From: CAZADA01 sp964524065 | GTDB taxonomy: Bacteria; Pseudomonadota; Alphaproteobacteria; Caulobacterales; Maricaulaceae | Direction of reading: 5' to 3' | NCBI GenBank assembly: GCA_964524065.1 | Contig: CAZGCB010000009.1 | Span: forward strand, 1-43,160 | Length of the DNA: 43,160 nucleotides | In this document: positions 24,167 to 32,438 of the stretch, one piece after another | Layout of the letters: every line of letters begins with the position of its first letter | Numbering within the stretch: position 1 is the first letter of the stretch | Program-made: the position numbers and the translations under genes | Notes under the pieces: model-generated | Database searches by the model: none | The model's input: the letters and a program-made list of their open reading frames with translations, nothing else | Told to the model about the DNA's origin: nothing

Positions 24167-25276
24167 TTAACGCCAGGTGTATTGCAGGCCGAGGGTGAAG
24201 GTCAGATCCGTCTCTAGCTGGGGACCGTTGAGATTCTGGTACACGGGGGCGAGCACCTCGCCCGCCACGCGCACGCCCTTAAGCGGTCCGCCGGCCACCA
24301 TGGCGTTCAGACCAACGCCCACATCCACGCGGTCACCGCCCTGGAAGTCGGGATTCGCCGTCTGCACCGGCCCGACTATGTCCGGATCCGATCGCAAAAT
24401 ATCCCCTTCGGACAGGTAGGCGACGCGCCCGGAAGCGCTCAACGCGTCGATGAACGACCACGCCCCCCAAAACGTGGCGCGATACTCGTTGCCAAGCCGA
24501 TAGCCTTCATTGTTGTCGTTGATGCGCCATATGCCGGAGGCCTGGACGCCATAGTCGAACCGCCCGGCATTGCCCGTGATGGTGTAAGCCAGGAACGGAT
24601 CATAGGAACCCGATCCCAACTGCATCGGGTAGGGCAAACGGATCGTCGGCCGCAAGCCGTTGGGCGCGAGGATCTCATCCTCCTGCGTGGTGGAGCCGGT
24701 GGGCAGGGACACGCCGATCTGAGTCAGGGCCTGGGTCCGCCCCAAGGCCGGCAAGCGCACCAGCGCGGAGATGCGGGTGTCGCCAAACCCCTCGCTCGTG
24801 GTGGTGAAGGTCCCCAGCAGATCATCGCCGCTCACCGCGCCGTCCGGCGCCATGCCCGAGAACGTCAGATGATCCATTTCCTTCGTGACGTAGGACCCCA
24901 TCGCCATCAACGTGATGCGCGGCGCGACGCCATACATGGCGCCGAGCATGTGCATATCCATCGTCATATCGGTGGGCACGACCCGCAGGGTGTTCGGCTG
25001 CAGGGGACGATCGGCGAAGATGTTGGGCGTCACGCCCGCGATCTCGGTGGGTTCAACGCGTGAGCCGCCAATGCGGTTGCCATCCATCGCCATACTCATA
25101 AAGCGATAGGACAGCATCAACTCACCCACGTCATGGGCGTGATCGCCCATCACGCCAATGGGCGCATGATCGCCGGCGCGCAGACTGTGCTGATGGCGCT
25201 CCTCACCCAAGGTTGGAGCGGCCGCCACAGGGAGCAGCGCCGCGCTCAAAAGGTAAGCATGAAAGGACCGTGTCAT
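24167..25276 (-). CDS. Met/His-rich outer-membrane beta-barrel protein, probably copper-related
   Basis: The 369-residue protein has a signal peptide, a His-rich mature N-terminus (EERHQHSLRAGDHAPIGVMGDHAHD), and a run of Met/His residues (SMAMDG, TDMTMDMHMLGAMYG, LMAMGSYVTKEMDH). The rest alternates as beta-strands and ends with LGLQYTWR, an aromatic-rich C-terminal strand typical of outer-membrane barrels. It is like the proteins annotated simply as 'transporter' that occur beside copper genes. The PCu(A)C gene follows 83 nt downstream. A role in copper passage or binding is inferred from composition and context. ATG 25276 is the first start in the frame; upstream lies a 231-nt gap with no clear promoter. 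Confidence 0.8.
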   Translation of the reverse strand: MTRSFHAYLLSAALLPVAAAPTLGEERHQHSLRAGDHAPIGVMGDHAHDVGELMLSYRFMSMAMDGNRIGGSRVEPTEIAGVTPNIFADRPLQPNTLRVVPTDMTMDMHMLGAMYGVAPRITLMAMGSYVTKEMDHLTFSGMAPDGAVSGDDLLGTFTTTSEGFGDTRISALVRLPALGRTQALTQIGVSLPTGSTTQEDEILAPNGLRPTIRLPYPMQLGSGSYDPFLAYTITGNAGRFDYGVQASGIWRINDNNEGYRLGNEYRATFWGAWSFIDALSASGRVAYLSEGDILRSDPDIVGPVQTANPDFQGGDRVDVGVGLNAMVAGGPLKGVRVAGEVLAPVYQNLNGPQLETDLTFTLGLQYTWR

Positions 25277-25507
25277 GGTAAACTTGTAACCTCAAAGACC
25301 TGACAGTGCTTCTGATCACATGCATAGCCGGGGACGCCCTCGGCTCACCGATACCGGCCCGCCCCGCTAAGGCCGAAGACCCTATGGCGGCGCCCCCCGG
25401 ATCCGGGAACGCCTCTACACTCCACGGACGTTGGCATGACATGACTGGCCTTAACGCACCAGCCTCGATGGCGCCGTTCCGCCCAAACAGCACATGCGCA
25501 AGCCCCC

Positions 25508-25996
25508 CTAATCGGGCAGCGGCGCGAGATCCGGCTCCATCCACGCGCGCCGGGCCGCCACGGAGAACAAAAGCTCCGCCGAATAATGCGCCAGTGGAGC
25601 ATCCCGATCGGCAAGGGCCGCGTCCAGCACCGCGCGACACGCCGTCACATCGTCCACGCGGATGGGCGACAACAGGCCGCCCTCGCGCAGCACATGGTGA
25701 ATGGCGCGCAGGTAAAACAGCGTGATGGTGTGGTGATAGCCGCCGCTATCGGTGTTCGAGCCGCCCACAGCCACATTATAGCGCTGGATCATCCCCGGCA
25801 TCTGCGCCTCGGCGCCCGCAAGCCCCTCAGCGCGCAGCAACACCGTCGCGGCGACCAGATGCGCCTCATGCGTCCACTCCGCTTGCGGAAGGGTGCGGTT
25901 CACCAAGCCGGCATAAATCCGGCTCACCGCGTCAGGCGTCACATCCGCAGCGTGGTGCACCGGCCCGGTCCAGTCCAAGATATCAGCGACCGCCAT
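25508..25996 (-). CDS. conserved protein of unknown function downstream of trpS
   Basis: This 162-residue protein has no family that I can name. It has conserved-looking His/Trp stretches: LPQAEWTHEAHLVAATVLL near residues 35-55 and NTDSGGYHHTITLFYLRAIHHVL near residues 80-105. The histidines (THEAH, YHHT) suggest a metal site or charged pocket in a mostly helical protein. No signal peptide or membrane segment. ATG 25996 lies inside the end of trpS and overlaps it by 14 nt, with a GGGG stretch upstream, so it is probably co-translated after trpS. After its stop there are about 230 nt without a gene. Confidence 0.75.
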   Translation of the reverse strand: MAVADILDWTGPVHHAADVTPDAVSRIYAGLVNRTLPQAEWTHEAHLVAATVLLRAEGLAGAEAQMPGMIQRYNVAVGGSNTDSGGYHHTITLFYLRAIHHVLREGGLLSPIRVDDVTACRAVLDAALADRDAPLAHYSAELLFSVAARRAWMEPDLAPLPD

Positions 25997-27068
25997 CCCA
26001 GAACCCCACAATGCGGCGCACATCCGCCATCACAGGCTGTGCGATAGCGCGGGCGCGTTCTGCGCCGTCCTGAAGGACGCGGTCAATTTCCGCCACATCC
26101 GCGAGCAGGCGGCGCATCTCATCGGCCAAAGGCGCGATGCGCGCCACCGCAAGCTCCGCCAGCTTGGGCTTAAAGGCGCCAAAGCCCTGACCGGCGAACT
26201 CCTCCACAACCTCTTGCGCGCTGCGGCCCTCCAGCGCGGCGTAAATCCCCACCAGATTTTTCGCCTCCGCCCGATCGTCCAAGCCCTCCAGCGTCTCCGG
26301 CAGGGGTTCGGGATCGGTCTTCGCCTTCTTAATCTTCTTGGCGATGTCGTCAGCGGTGTCCGTGAGATTGATGCGCGACAATTCCGAGGGATCGGACTTC
26401 GACATTTTTTTCGCGCCATCCTTGAGGCTCATAATCCGCGCGCCCGGCCCTTCAATCAGCGGCTCGGGCAGCGGGAAGAAGCCGGGCGCCTCAAAGTCCA
26501 AATTGAACTTGGCGGCGATGTCGCGGCTCAGCTCCAAATGCTGCTTCTGGTCCTCGCCCACCGGCACATGCGTGCCTTTATAGAGAAGGATATCCGCCGC
26601 CTGGAGCACGGGATAGGTGAACAGCCCGACGCTGGCGCGCTGCTTGTCCTTGCCCGCCTTGTCCTTGAACTGGGTCATCCGCTCGACCCAGCCCATACGC
26701 CCGACACAGTTAAACACCCACGCCAGCTCGGTGTGCTCCGGCACGGAGGCTTGAGCATAAATGATGGAGCGCTTGGGATCGAGGCCGGAGGCGATAAACG
26801 CCGCGGCGATTTCGCGCGTCTGATCCGCCAGCTTTTTGGGATCCTGCCACACCGTAATGGCGTGCAAATCGACGATGCCATAGAGGCAGTCATACTGCTC
26901 CTGCAGCGCCACCGCCTTCACCAGCATGCCGAGATAATTGCCCAGATGCAGCTGGCCGGAGGGTTGCACGCCAGAATAGACCCGCGTCGGCCCCCCATAG
27001 CGGGTGTGCGCGTCGGTATCGCCCGCTGAGCCAGCGGTGGGTTTTTCAGATGTCGGTGCATCGGTCAT
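25983..27068 (-). CDS. trpS: tryptophanyl-tRNA synthetase
   Basis: The enzyme charges tRNA-Trp. It is a class I synthetase with the HIGH-type signature YSGVQPSGQLHLGNYLG at residues about 30-46 and the KMSKS loop in KKMSKSDPSE near residue 220. The N-terminal about 27 residues are a hydrophilic extension. At 361 residues it is slightly longer than usual. It lies in the mutS-murJ-trpS order common in alphaproteobacteria, with the vapBC pair inserted upstream. Upstream of ATG 27068 is a short gap without a clear ribosome binding site. Confidence 0.97.
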   Translation of the reverse strand: MTDAPTSEKPTAGSAGDTDAHTRYGGPTRVYSGVQPSGQLHLGNYLGMLVKAVALQEQYDCLYGIVDLHAITVWQDPKKLADQTREIAAAFIASGLDPKRSIIYAQASVPEHTELAWVFNCVGRMGWVERMTQFKDKAGKDKQRASVGLFTYPVLQAADILLYKGTHVPVGEDQKQHLELSRDIAAKFNLDFEAPGFFPLPEPLIEGPGARIMSLKDGAKKMSKSDPSELSRINLTDTADDIAKKIKKAKTDPEPLPETLEGLDDRAEAKNLVGIYAALEGRSAQEVVEEFAGQGFGAFKPKLAELAVARIAPLADEMRRLLADVAEIDRVLQDGAERARAIAQPVMADVRRIVGFWDGGR

Positions 27069-27137
27069 AGCCGGGGGGTTATGACAAGCTTATCACCACG
27101 GGGGAAGTGCCGACACGGATCGGACCATGACCCAACC

Positions 27138-27524
27138 TTACCATACCACCGTCCGCAGTTCGGGAATCTCCGCAAAGTCCTTCGGGTTCGTCGTCGCCAA
27201 AGTCGCGTGATGCACCAAAGCCTGCGCCGCAATCATACGGTCGAGGATTTTGGGACGTGAATAGCCCAGCGCGGCGACGATCTGGCGATAACGATCGGCC
27301 GCCGCGTCATCAAAGGGCGCAACCGCAAACCCCGCCAGCATAAGATCCAAGCGCGCATGGCGTGTCGCCATCTCCGCGCCCATTCGGTAAACGCCGCCCT
27401 CCAGCTCGACCCGCGTGACGACAGATAACATCACAGGACCGTCCAGTTCGGCCACGCGCTGAATCAGAGCCGTATCACCGTCGCGCAGCCCAATCGCGAT
27501 ATTGGTGTCCAACATCCACGCCAT
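27138..27524 (-). CDS. vapC: VapC-type PIN-domain ribonuclease toxin
   Basis: The 128-residue PIN-domain toxin carries the expected acidic active-site residues: Asp6 (MLDTN), Glu40 (RVELEGG), Asp95 (KILDRMIAAQAL) and Asp116 (NPKDF). VapC toxins cleave RNA, often initiator tRNA, and are neutralised by the cognate VapB. The ATG is 2 nt after the vapB stop, and the end of vapB supplies GGGC-rich sequence for translation coupling. The toxin appears intact. It lies between murJ and trpS, where it is probably an insertion into a conserved block. Confidence 0.93.
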   Translation of the reverse strand: MAWMLDTNIAIGLRDGDTALIQRVAELDGPVMLSVVTRVELEGGVYRMGAEMATRHARLDLMLAGFAVAPFDDAAADRYRQIVAALGYSRPKILDRMIAAQALVHHATLATTNPKDFAEIPELRTVVW

Positions 27525-27526
27525 GG

Positions 27527-27769
27527 CTAAAGGCCCGGGCGTTCGGGGATCTCCACCTCATCGCGTTGTTCAATCGTTGTCGGTTTGGGCAGGCGCTCCA
27601 ACGCCGCCAGCATTTCTTTGACGGTGAGTTTTTTCTTCACATGGATGGTCAGCACGTCGCCGGAGCGGTGGATCACCACTTCGCGCCCCACGCCGAACGC
27701 GACCTCCTTCGGCAGGCGTACCGCTTCGCTGTTGCCGCTTTTGAAGGTGCGGCTGGTGACTGTGGGCAT
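27527..27769 (-). CDS. vapB: VapB-type antitoxin, SpoVT/AbrB DNA-binding domain
   Basis: The 80-residue protein has an AbrB-type swapped-hairpin domain: SRTFKSGNSEAVRLPKEVAFGVGREVVIHRSGD, followed by a helical C-terminus (KEMLAALERLPKPTT) that would bind and inhibit VapC. ATG 27769 has GGAG 8 nt upstream; the longer frame to 27802 would overlap the operator. AbrB-type VapB proteins repress their own operon by binding palindromes, and such a palindrome is visible just upstream at 27793-27810. Confidence 0.92.
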   Translation of the reverse strand: MPTVTSRTFKSGNSEAVRLPKEVAFGVGREVVIHRSGDVLTIHVKKKLTVKEMLAALERLPKPTTIEQRDEVEIPERPGL

Positions 27770-27792
27770 GATTCCACTCCGCCAAGGCTCAT

Positions 27793-27810
27793 GTATATAC
27801 ACATATATAC
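27793..27810. promoter_or_regulatory. vapBC promoter palindrome GTATATA-CACA-TATATAC
   Basis: Perfect 7-bp arms, GTATATA (27793-27799) and TATATAC (27804-27810), flank CACA, an AT-rich island in GC-rich DNA. It sits 24 nt upstream of the vapB ATG and provides TATA-like -10 elements on the minus strand. The position and symmetry fit an operator bound by the VapBC complex. Confidence 0.75.
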
Positions 27811-27845
27811 GCCACGTCTTGACGGAAGAAAAGAATCGGCGACTC

Positions 27846-29402
27846 TCACCCCCGTCTCAACGCGCGGCGTAAATCGCTGAGCCGTGCGGCGCCCAGCCCG
27901 AAGGCGGCGGCGGCGTAGACCAGCCCGCCAAAGGCCGTCACCACGGCCGCGACGAAAATGTCAAAGGCGATGGAGACGTCCATAAACTCCCGCGCCGCCA
28001 TGGCCACAATCCACACATAAGCGCCCATCAGCCCCGCCGCGATCGCAATGCGGATGGTGCGCGACACCAGCCGCGCGCTCGGCGTCAGCTGCCCGCGCCG
28101 CCTCAGGCCCCAGGCCAGCAAGGCTGCATTGAGATAGCCCGCCGCGCTCGTCCCGATGGCGAGGCCGACAAAGCCATAGCCCTCCGGCCCGATGGCGAAA
28201 AACAAACTCACCCCGATGACGATATTGGCGATCACCGTCACCACCGCGATGCGCATGGGCGTGGCGGTGTCCTCCCGCGCGAAATAGGCCGGGCTCAGCA
28301 CTTTCACCGCGATGAAGGCCGGCAGGCCCGCCGCATAGGCCGCCAACGCCGCCGCCGTGGGCGCCGTACTCTCCGGCGAAAAGGCACCATGCTCAAACGC
28401 GGCCTTGACGAAAAACTCCGGCGCGGCCATCAGCGCCGCCACCGCCGGCAGGGTGAAGAGGGCCGCCAGCTCCAGCGCGGAATTGAGGCTGTCGCGCACG
28501 CCCTGCTCATCGCCAGCTTTCACCTGGCGCGAGAGCGCGGGCAACAGCGCCGCCCCCATGGCGATGCCGATCATGCCCAGCGGCAGCTGGTAGATGCGAT
28601 CGGCAAAACCGAGCCAGGACACCGCCGACTCGCGGATGGAGGCGATCATCTGCCCGACAATCATGTTGATCTGCGTCACGCTGGCCGCCGCCGCGCCGGG
28701 CACGCCCAACAGGATGACACGCTTCACACCGGGGGTGAGCTTGGGCGCCTGAAAGCCCACACGCACGCCCTGCCGGCGCATGCCGAGATAGACAAACCCC
28801 AGTTGCAAGACGCCGCCAAAGGCGACGCCCCAGGACAGATTCACCGCCGCATCCCAGGGCTCCGCCGGCGCGTTCAGGAGCACGATGATCAGCACAATGT
28901 TGAGCAGCACCGGCGCCAACGCGAACGCGGCGAAGCGGCCATGCGCGTTCAGCACCCCGCCAAACAGCGCCATCAGGCTCATAAACAAGATGTAGGGCAT
29001 CATGATCTGCCCCATCAGCACGGCTTTGCCGCGCCAATCGGGATCATCCAGATAGCCCGGCGCCAGCGCGACAATCACCAGCGGCATCAGCGCTTGGATG
29101 AGCAGCACCAACGCCAACAGCGCAAAGCCCAGCACGCTGGCCGTCTCCCTCGCCAAACGACGCGCGCCGTCCTCGCCTTCCGCCTCCAGTCGGCCCGCAT
29201 AAAGCGGCACAAAGGCCGCGCTGAACGCGCCTTCCGCAAAGACGCGGCGGAACAGATTGGGCAACCGAAACGCGATGAGAAACGCGTCCGTCACCGGCCC
29301 GGCGCCCAGCACCACCGCCATGAGAATCTCGCGGAAAAAGCCGGCGACGCGGCTGACCAAAGTCAGCCCGCCAATGACGGCGGTGGAGCGCAGGAGATTC
29401 AT
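27846..29402 (-). CDS. murJ: lipid II flippase MurJ
   Basis: MurJ flips lipid II across the inner membrane for peptidoglycan synthesis. The 518-residue protein has about 14 hydrophobic segments and the MOP-family N-terminal signature LVSRVAGFFREILMAVVLGAGPVTDAFLIAFRLPNLFRRVFAEGAFSAAFVP, including the conserved Arg residues of the central cavity. ATG 29402 has GAGG 7 nt upstream; an upstream GTG at 29441 overlapping the mutS stop is less likely. It follows mutS directly. In many alphaproteobacteria glnD lies between them; it is absent here. Confidence 0.96.
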   Translation of the reverse strand: MNLLRSTAVIGGLTLVSRVAGFFREILMAVVLGAGPVTDAFLIAFRLPNLFRRVFAEGAFSAAFVPLYAGRLEAEGEDGARRLARETASVLGFALLALVLLIQALMPLVIVALAPGYLDDPDWRGKAVLMGQIMMPYILFMSLMALFGGVLNAHGRFAAFALAPVLLNIVLIIVLLNAPAEPWDAAVNLSWGVAFGGVLQLGFVYLGMRRQGVRVGFQAPKLTPGVKRVILLGVPGAAAASVTQINMIVGQMIASIRESAVSWLGFADRIYQLPLGMIGIAMGAALLPALSRQVKAGDEQGVRDSLNSALELAALFTLPAVAALMAAPEFFVKAAFEHGAFSPESTAPTAAALAAYAAGLPAFIAVKVLSPAYFAREDTATPMRIAVVTVIANIVIGVSLFFAIGPEGYGFVGLAIGTSAAGYLNAALLAWGLRRRGQLTPSARLVSRTIRIAIAAGLMGAYVWIVAMAAREFMDVSIAFDIFVAAVVTAFGGLVYAAAAFGLGAARLSDLRRALRRG

Positions 29403-29437
29403 ATCCAGTCCTCGAGGCGACGGCGACGCGCGGCGCG

Positions 29438-32260
29438 TCACGCCCCCTCTTCGCGCAGCCGCTGCAGCGTGTACAGCGCCTCGAGGGCTTCGCGGGGGGT
29501 GAGGCTGTCGGGATCGAGGGCCGCCAGCGCTTCCATCACCGCGCGCGCCGCGGGATGCGCCTCTTCCATGCCAGTGGGATAGGTGAGCCCCCCAGTTGGA
29601 TCATCAAGGGCGTCATCCGCATCGCCAGACGGCCCCTCCATGAGCGCCGCCGGAGGTGCGGCCTGGAACAATGGCAACTCATCCAGCGCATCCGCGATGC
29701 CGCCCAGCGCGCTCAGCGCCCCGCCGCCGACGCGGCCCTCCAAGCGCTCCAAAATTTCCTGCGCGCGGGCCGTCGCGGCCTTCGGCAAACCGGCCCGTCG
29801 CGCCACCTCCACACCGTAGGAGCGATCCGCCGCCCCCGCCGCCACCTCATGCAGGAACACCAGCCCGCCATCCCAAGCCTTGGCCCGCAAATGCAGATTG
29901 GCCGCCCCGCCCAGCACATCGGCCAGCCGCGTCAGCTCGTGATAATGCGTAGCGAACATGGCCCGCGCTTGGTTCACGTCATGCAGATGCTCCGCCACCG
30001 CCCAGGCGATGGCGAGGCCGTCATAGGTGGCCGTACCGCGCCCAATCTCATCCAGGATCACAAAGGCCCGCGGCCCGGCCTGGTTCAGAATGGCGGCCGT
30101 CTCTACCATTTCGGCCATGAAGGTGGAGCGCCCGCGCGCCAAATCGTCCGCCGCCCCGACACGGCTGAACAGACGATCCACCATGCCGATGCGCGCGCGG
30201 CTGGCCGGCACATAACAGCCCGCCTGCGCCAGCACAGCCATGACCGCGTTTTGCCGCAAATAGGTGCTCTTGCCGGCCATATTCGGCCCGGTCACGAAGG
30301 CAAGCCTTGGCGCCCCGGTGACCGAGCCGGCGCCCAGCCCATCCAGCCGGCAATCATTGGGCGCAAACACCTCGCCGGCCTGACGCAGCGCCGCCTCCAC
30401 CACGGGATGGCGGCCGCGCTCCACCTCGAAGACGAGGCTCTCATCCACCACAGGGCGCACGGCGTCCGCCTCGCCGGCCCAAGCCGCATTGGCGGCCGCC
30501 ACATCCAGCACCGCCAGCGCCTCGGCCGCCGCGCGAATCTCCGTTTCAGCCGCGGCGGTTTGCCCGCACAGCGCGTCAAACAGCGCCAGCTCCCGCGCCA
30601 GCGCTTGCGCGGCCGCCTCGCCAATGCGCCGCTCCAAATCCGCCAGCTCGGTGGTGGAGAAGCGCACGGCGTTGGCCATGGTCTGGCGATGGATAAACAG
30701 CGCATCATGCGGCGCCGTCATCAGCCGATCGCCATGGCGCGCGGTCACCTCCACAAAATAGCCCAGCACATTGTTGTGCTTGACCTTCAGCGCCGACAGC
30801 CCCGTCTTCTCGCGATAGCGCGCCTCGAGGCTCGCGATCACCCGGCGGCTGTCATCACGCAGCGCACGCGCCGCATCGAGCGCCTCATCCGCGCCAGCCC
30901 GCACAAAGCCGCCATCGCGCGCCATCAGCGGCAAGTCTTCTGCGAGAGTGTCCTCTATGCCGCCCGCCAACGCCGCAAGGCTCGGCGCCGACGCAAAGTC
31001 CAGGGCCGCCAGCGCCGTCTTTAGCTCCGCCGGCAGGGCCGTCGGCGCGGCTTGCAGCGCGCGCGCCGCCGCATCGCCCGCCCTCAGCGCCGCCGCCAAG
31101 CCCGCCACATCCCGCGGCCCGCCGCGCCCCAGCAGCACGCGCGACAGCGCCCGCGCGGGGTCGCCGGCTTCTTTCAAGCGTGCGCGCACATCAGCGGAGA
31201 GATTTGGCGTCTCGGCGAAAAACGCCACGCCATCGAGGCGCGCGGCGATGGCGCCAACATCCGTCAGCGGCTGGGCGATGCGCTGGACCAGCAAACGCGC
31301 CCCCGGCGCTGTCACCGTGCGATCCACCGCATGCATCAGCGAGCCCTGCCGCGCGCCGCTCAACGTGCGATCCAGCTCTAAACTCGCACGCGTCGCCGGA
31401 TCGATGGCCATCACCGCCTGCGCCCCCGCGGGCGCCAAGGGCTTCAGGCGGGCCGGCGCGCCGGCCTGGGTCAGCTCCACATAATCCAGCAGCGCCCCGG
31501 CGGCGGCGATCTGCGCATCACTGAACGCGCCAAAGCCGTCCAGCGTTTTGACGCCAAAGGCGCTTTCCAGTCGGCTGCGCCCGCTCTGCACATGAAATTT
31601 CGGTTTGGCCAAGGGCGTGAAGGCGGCGCCGGCGCGCTCCATCGCCGCCTCCGCCGCCTCATCAAACAGCCCTTCGGCCGCGCCCTCCGGCGCCAACACC
31701 TCACGCGGGCCCAGCGCCGCGATGTGCTCGCCCAGCGTCACGCCAATCGCCTCGCCCACATGGAACGCGCCCGTGGTGACGTCCGCCCAGGCCAGCCCCA
31801 GCGCCCGCCCGCGCGCCGCCGGCGCGATGACAAGAATCCAGGCTGCAGTACGCGCGTCGAGGAGCGCATCCTCGGTGATGGTGCCGGGCGTCACCACTCG
31901 CACAATCTCTCGCCGCACCACGGATTTGGCGCCGCGCTTTTTCGCTTCCTTGGGATCCTCGGTTTGCTCGCACACCGCCACGCGGAAGCCCTTGGCGATC
32001 AGCCGCGCAAGATACGTCTCGGCCGTGGCGGCCGGGACGCCGCACATGGGGATGTCCTCCCCGCCATGCTTGCCGCGATGGGTCAGCGCAATATCGAGCG
32101 CGACAGCGGCCGTCACCGCGTCGTCAAAGAACAACTCGTAAAAATCGCCCATGCGATAGAACAGCAGGGCGTCGCCAGCCTGCGCCTTAATGTCGAAATA
32201 CTGCGCCATCATCGGCGTCATGGCGGGTTTTGGCGGTGTATCGGCGGCTTGGCGCGCCAA
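29438..32260 (-). CDS. mutS: DNA mismatch repair protein MutS
   Basis: MutS recognises mismatches and starts repair with MutL. The protein begins with the mismatch-binding domain (FYRMGDFYELFFDDAV, which contains the Phe-x-Glu mismatch wedge) and ends with the ABC-type ATPase: Walker A TGPNMAGKSTYLRQ near residue 660, Walker B VILDEIGRGTATYDG, and ATHYHELTRL. The start is placed at TTG 32260, with GGGGAC upstream; the first ATG is 13 codons later (32221) and gives 927 residues. At 940 it is longer than the usual 850-900 because of Ala-rich insertions. Confidence 0.97.
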   Translation of the reverse strand: MARQAADTPPKPAMTPMMAQYFDIKAQAGDALLFYRMGDFYELFFDDAVTAAVALDIALTHRGKHGGEDIPMCGVPAATAETYLARLIAKGFRVAVCEQTEDPKEAKKRGAKSVVRREIVRVVTPGTITEDALLDARTAAWILVIAPAARGRALGLAWADVTTGAFHVGEAIGVTLGEHIAALGPREVLAPEGAAEGLFDEAAEAAMERAGAAFTPLAKPKFHVQSGRSRLESAFGVKTLDGFGAFSDAQIAAAGALLDYVELTQAGAPARLKPLAPAGAQAVMAIDPATRASLELDRTLSGARQGSLMHAVDRTVTAPGARLLVQRIAQPLTDVGAIAARLDGVAFFAETPNLSADVRARLKEAGDPARALSRVLLGRGGPRDVAGLAAALRAGDAAARALQAAPTALPAELKTALAALDFASAPSLAALAGGIEDTLAEDLPLMARDGGFVRAGADEALDAARALRDDSRRVIASLEARYREKTGLSALKVKHNNVLGYFVEVTARHGDRLMTAPHDALFIHRQTMANAVRFSTTELADLERRIGEAAAQALARELALFDALCGQTAAAETEIRAAAEALAVLDVAAANAAWAGEADAVRPVVDESLVFEVERGRHPVVEAALRQAGEVFAPNDCRLDGLGAGSVTGAPRLAFVTGPNMAGKSTYLRQNAVMAVLAQAGCYVPASRARIGMVDRLFSRVGAADDLARGRSTFMAEMVETAAILNQAGPRAFVILDEIGRGTATYDGLAIAWAVAEHLHDVNQARAMFATHYHELTRLADVLGGAANLHLRAKAWDGGLVFLHEVAAGAADRSYGVEVARRAGLPKAATARAQEILERLEGRVGGGALSALGGIADALDELPLFQAAPPAALMEGPSGDADDALDDPTGGLTYPTGMEEAHPAARAVMEALAALDPDSLTPREALEALYTLQRLREEGA

Positions 32261-32438
32261 GGGCTGTCCCCCATGGCCGCGCTGAGATGATGCTCTGCCG
32301 GCCGAGTGTGAAGCAAAATTCAGTCGGATTGAGGTCCGAATCGATATCCCAGCACGGCCCTCGGGTCACGCATCGCAGCGCCCAATTTCTGTGAGCTTCC
32401 AGGACCAACAGCGCCAGGGACGCGGCAAGCACGGCGCC

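Noticed and set aside
25396..25407. CCCGGATCCGGG palindrome as a terminator after the gene downstream of trpS
   Set aside because: No loop room and no T-run; probably chance in GC-rich DNA.
28389..31024. Two long plus-strand open frames opposite murJ and mutS
   Set aside because: Gln/His/Arg-rich shadows of unmistakable MurJ and MutS.
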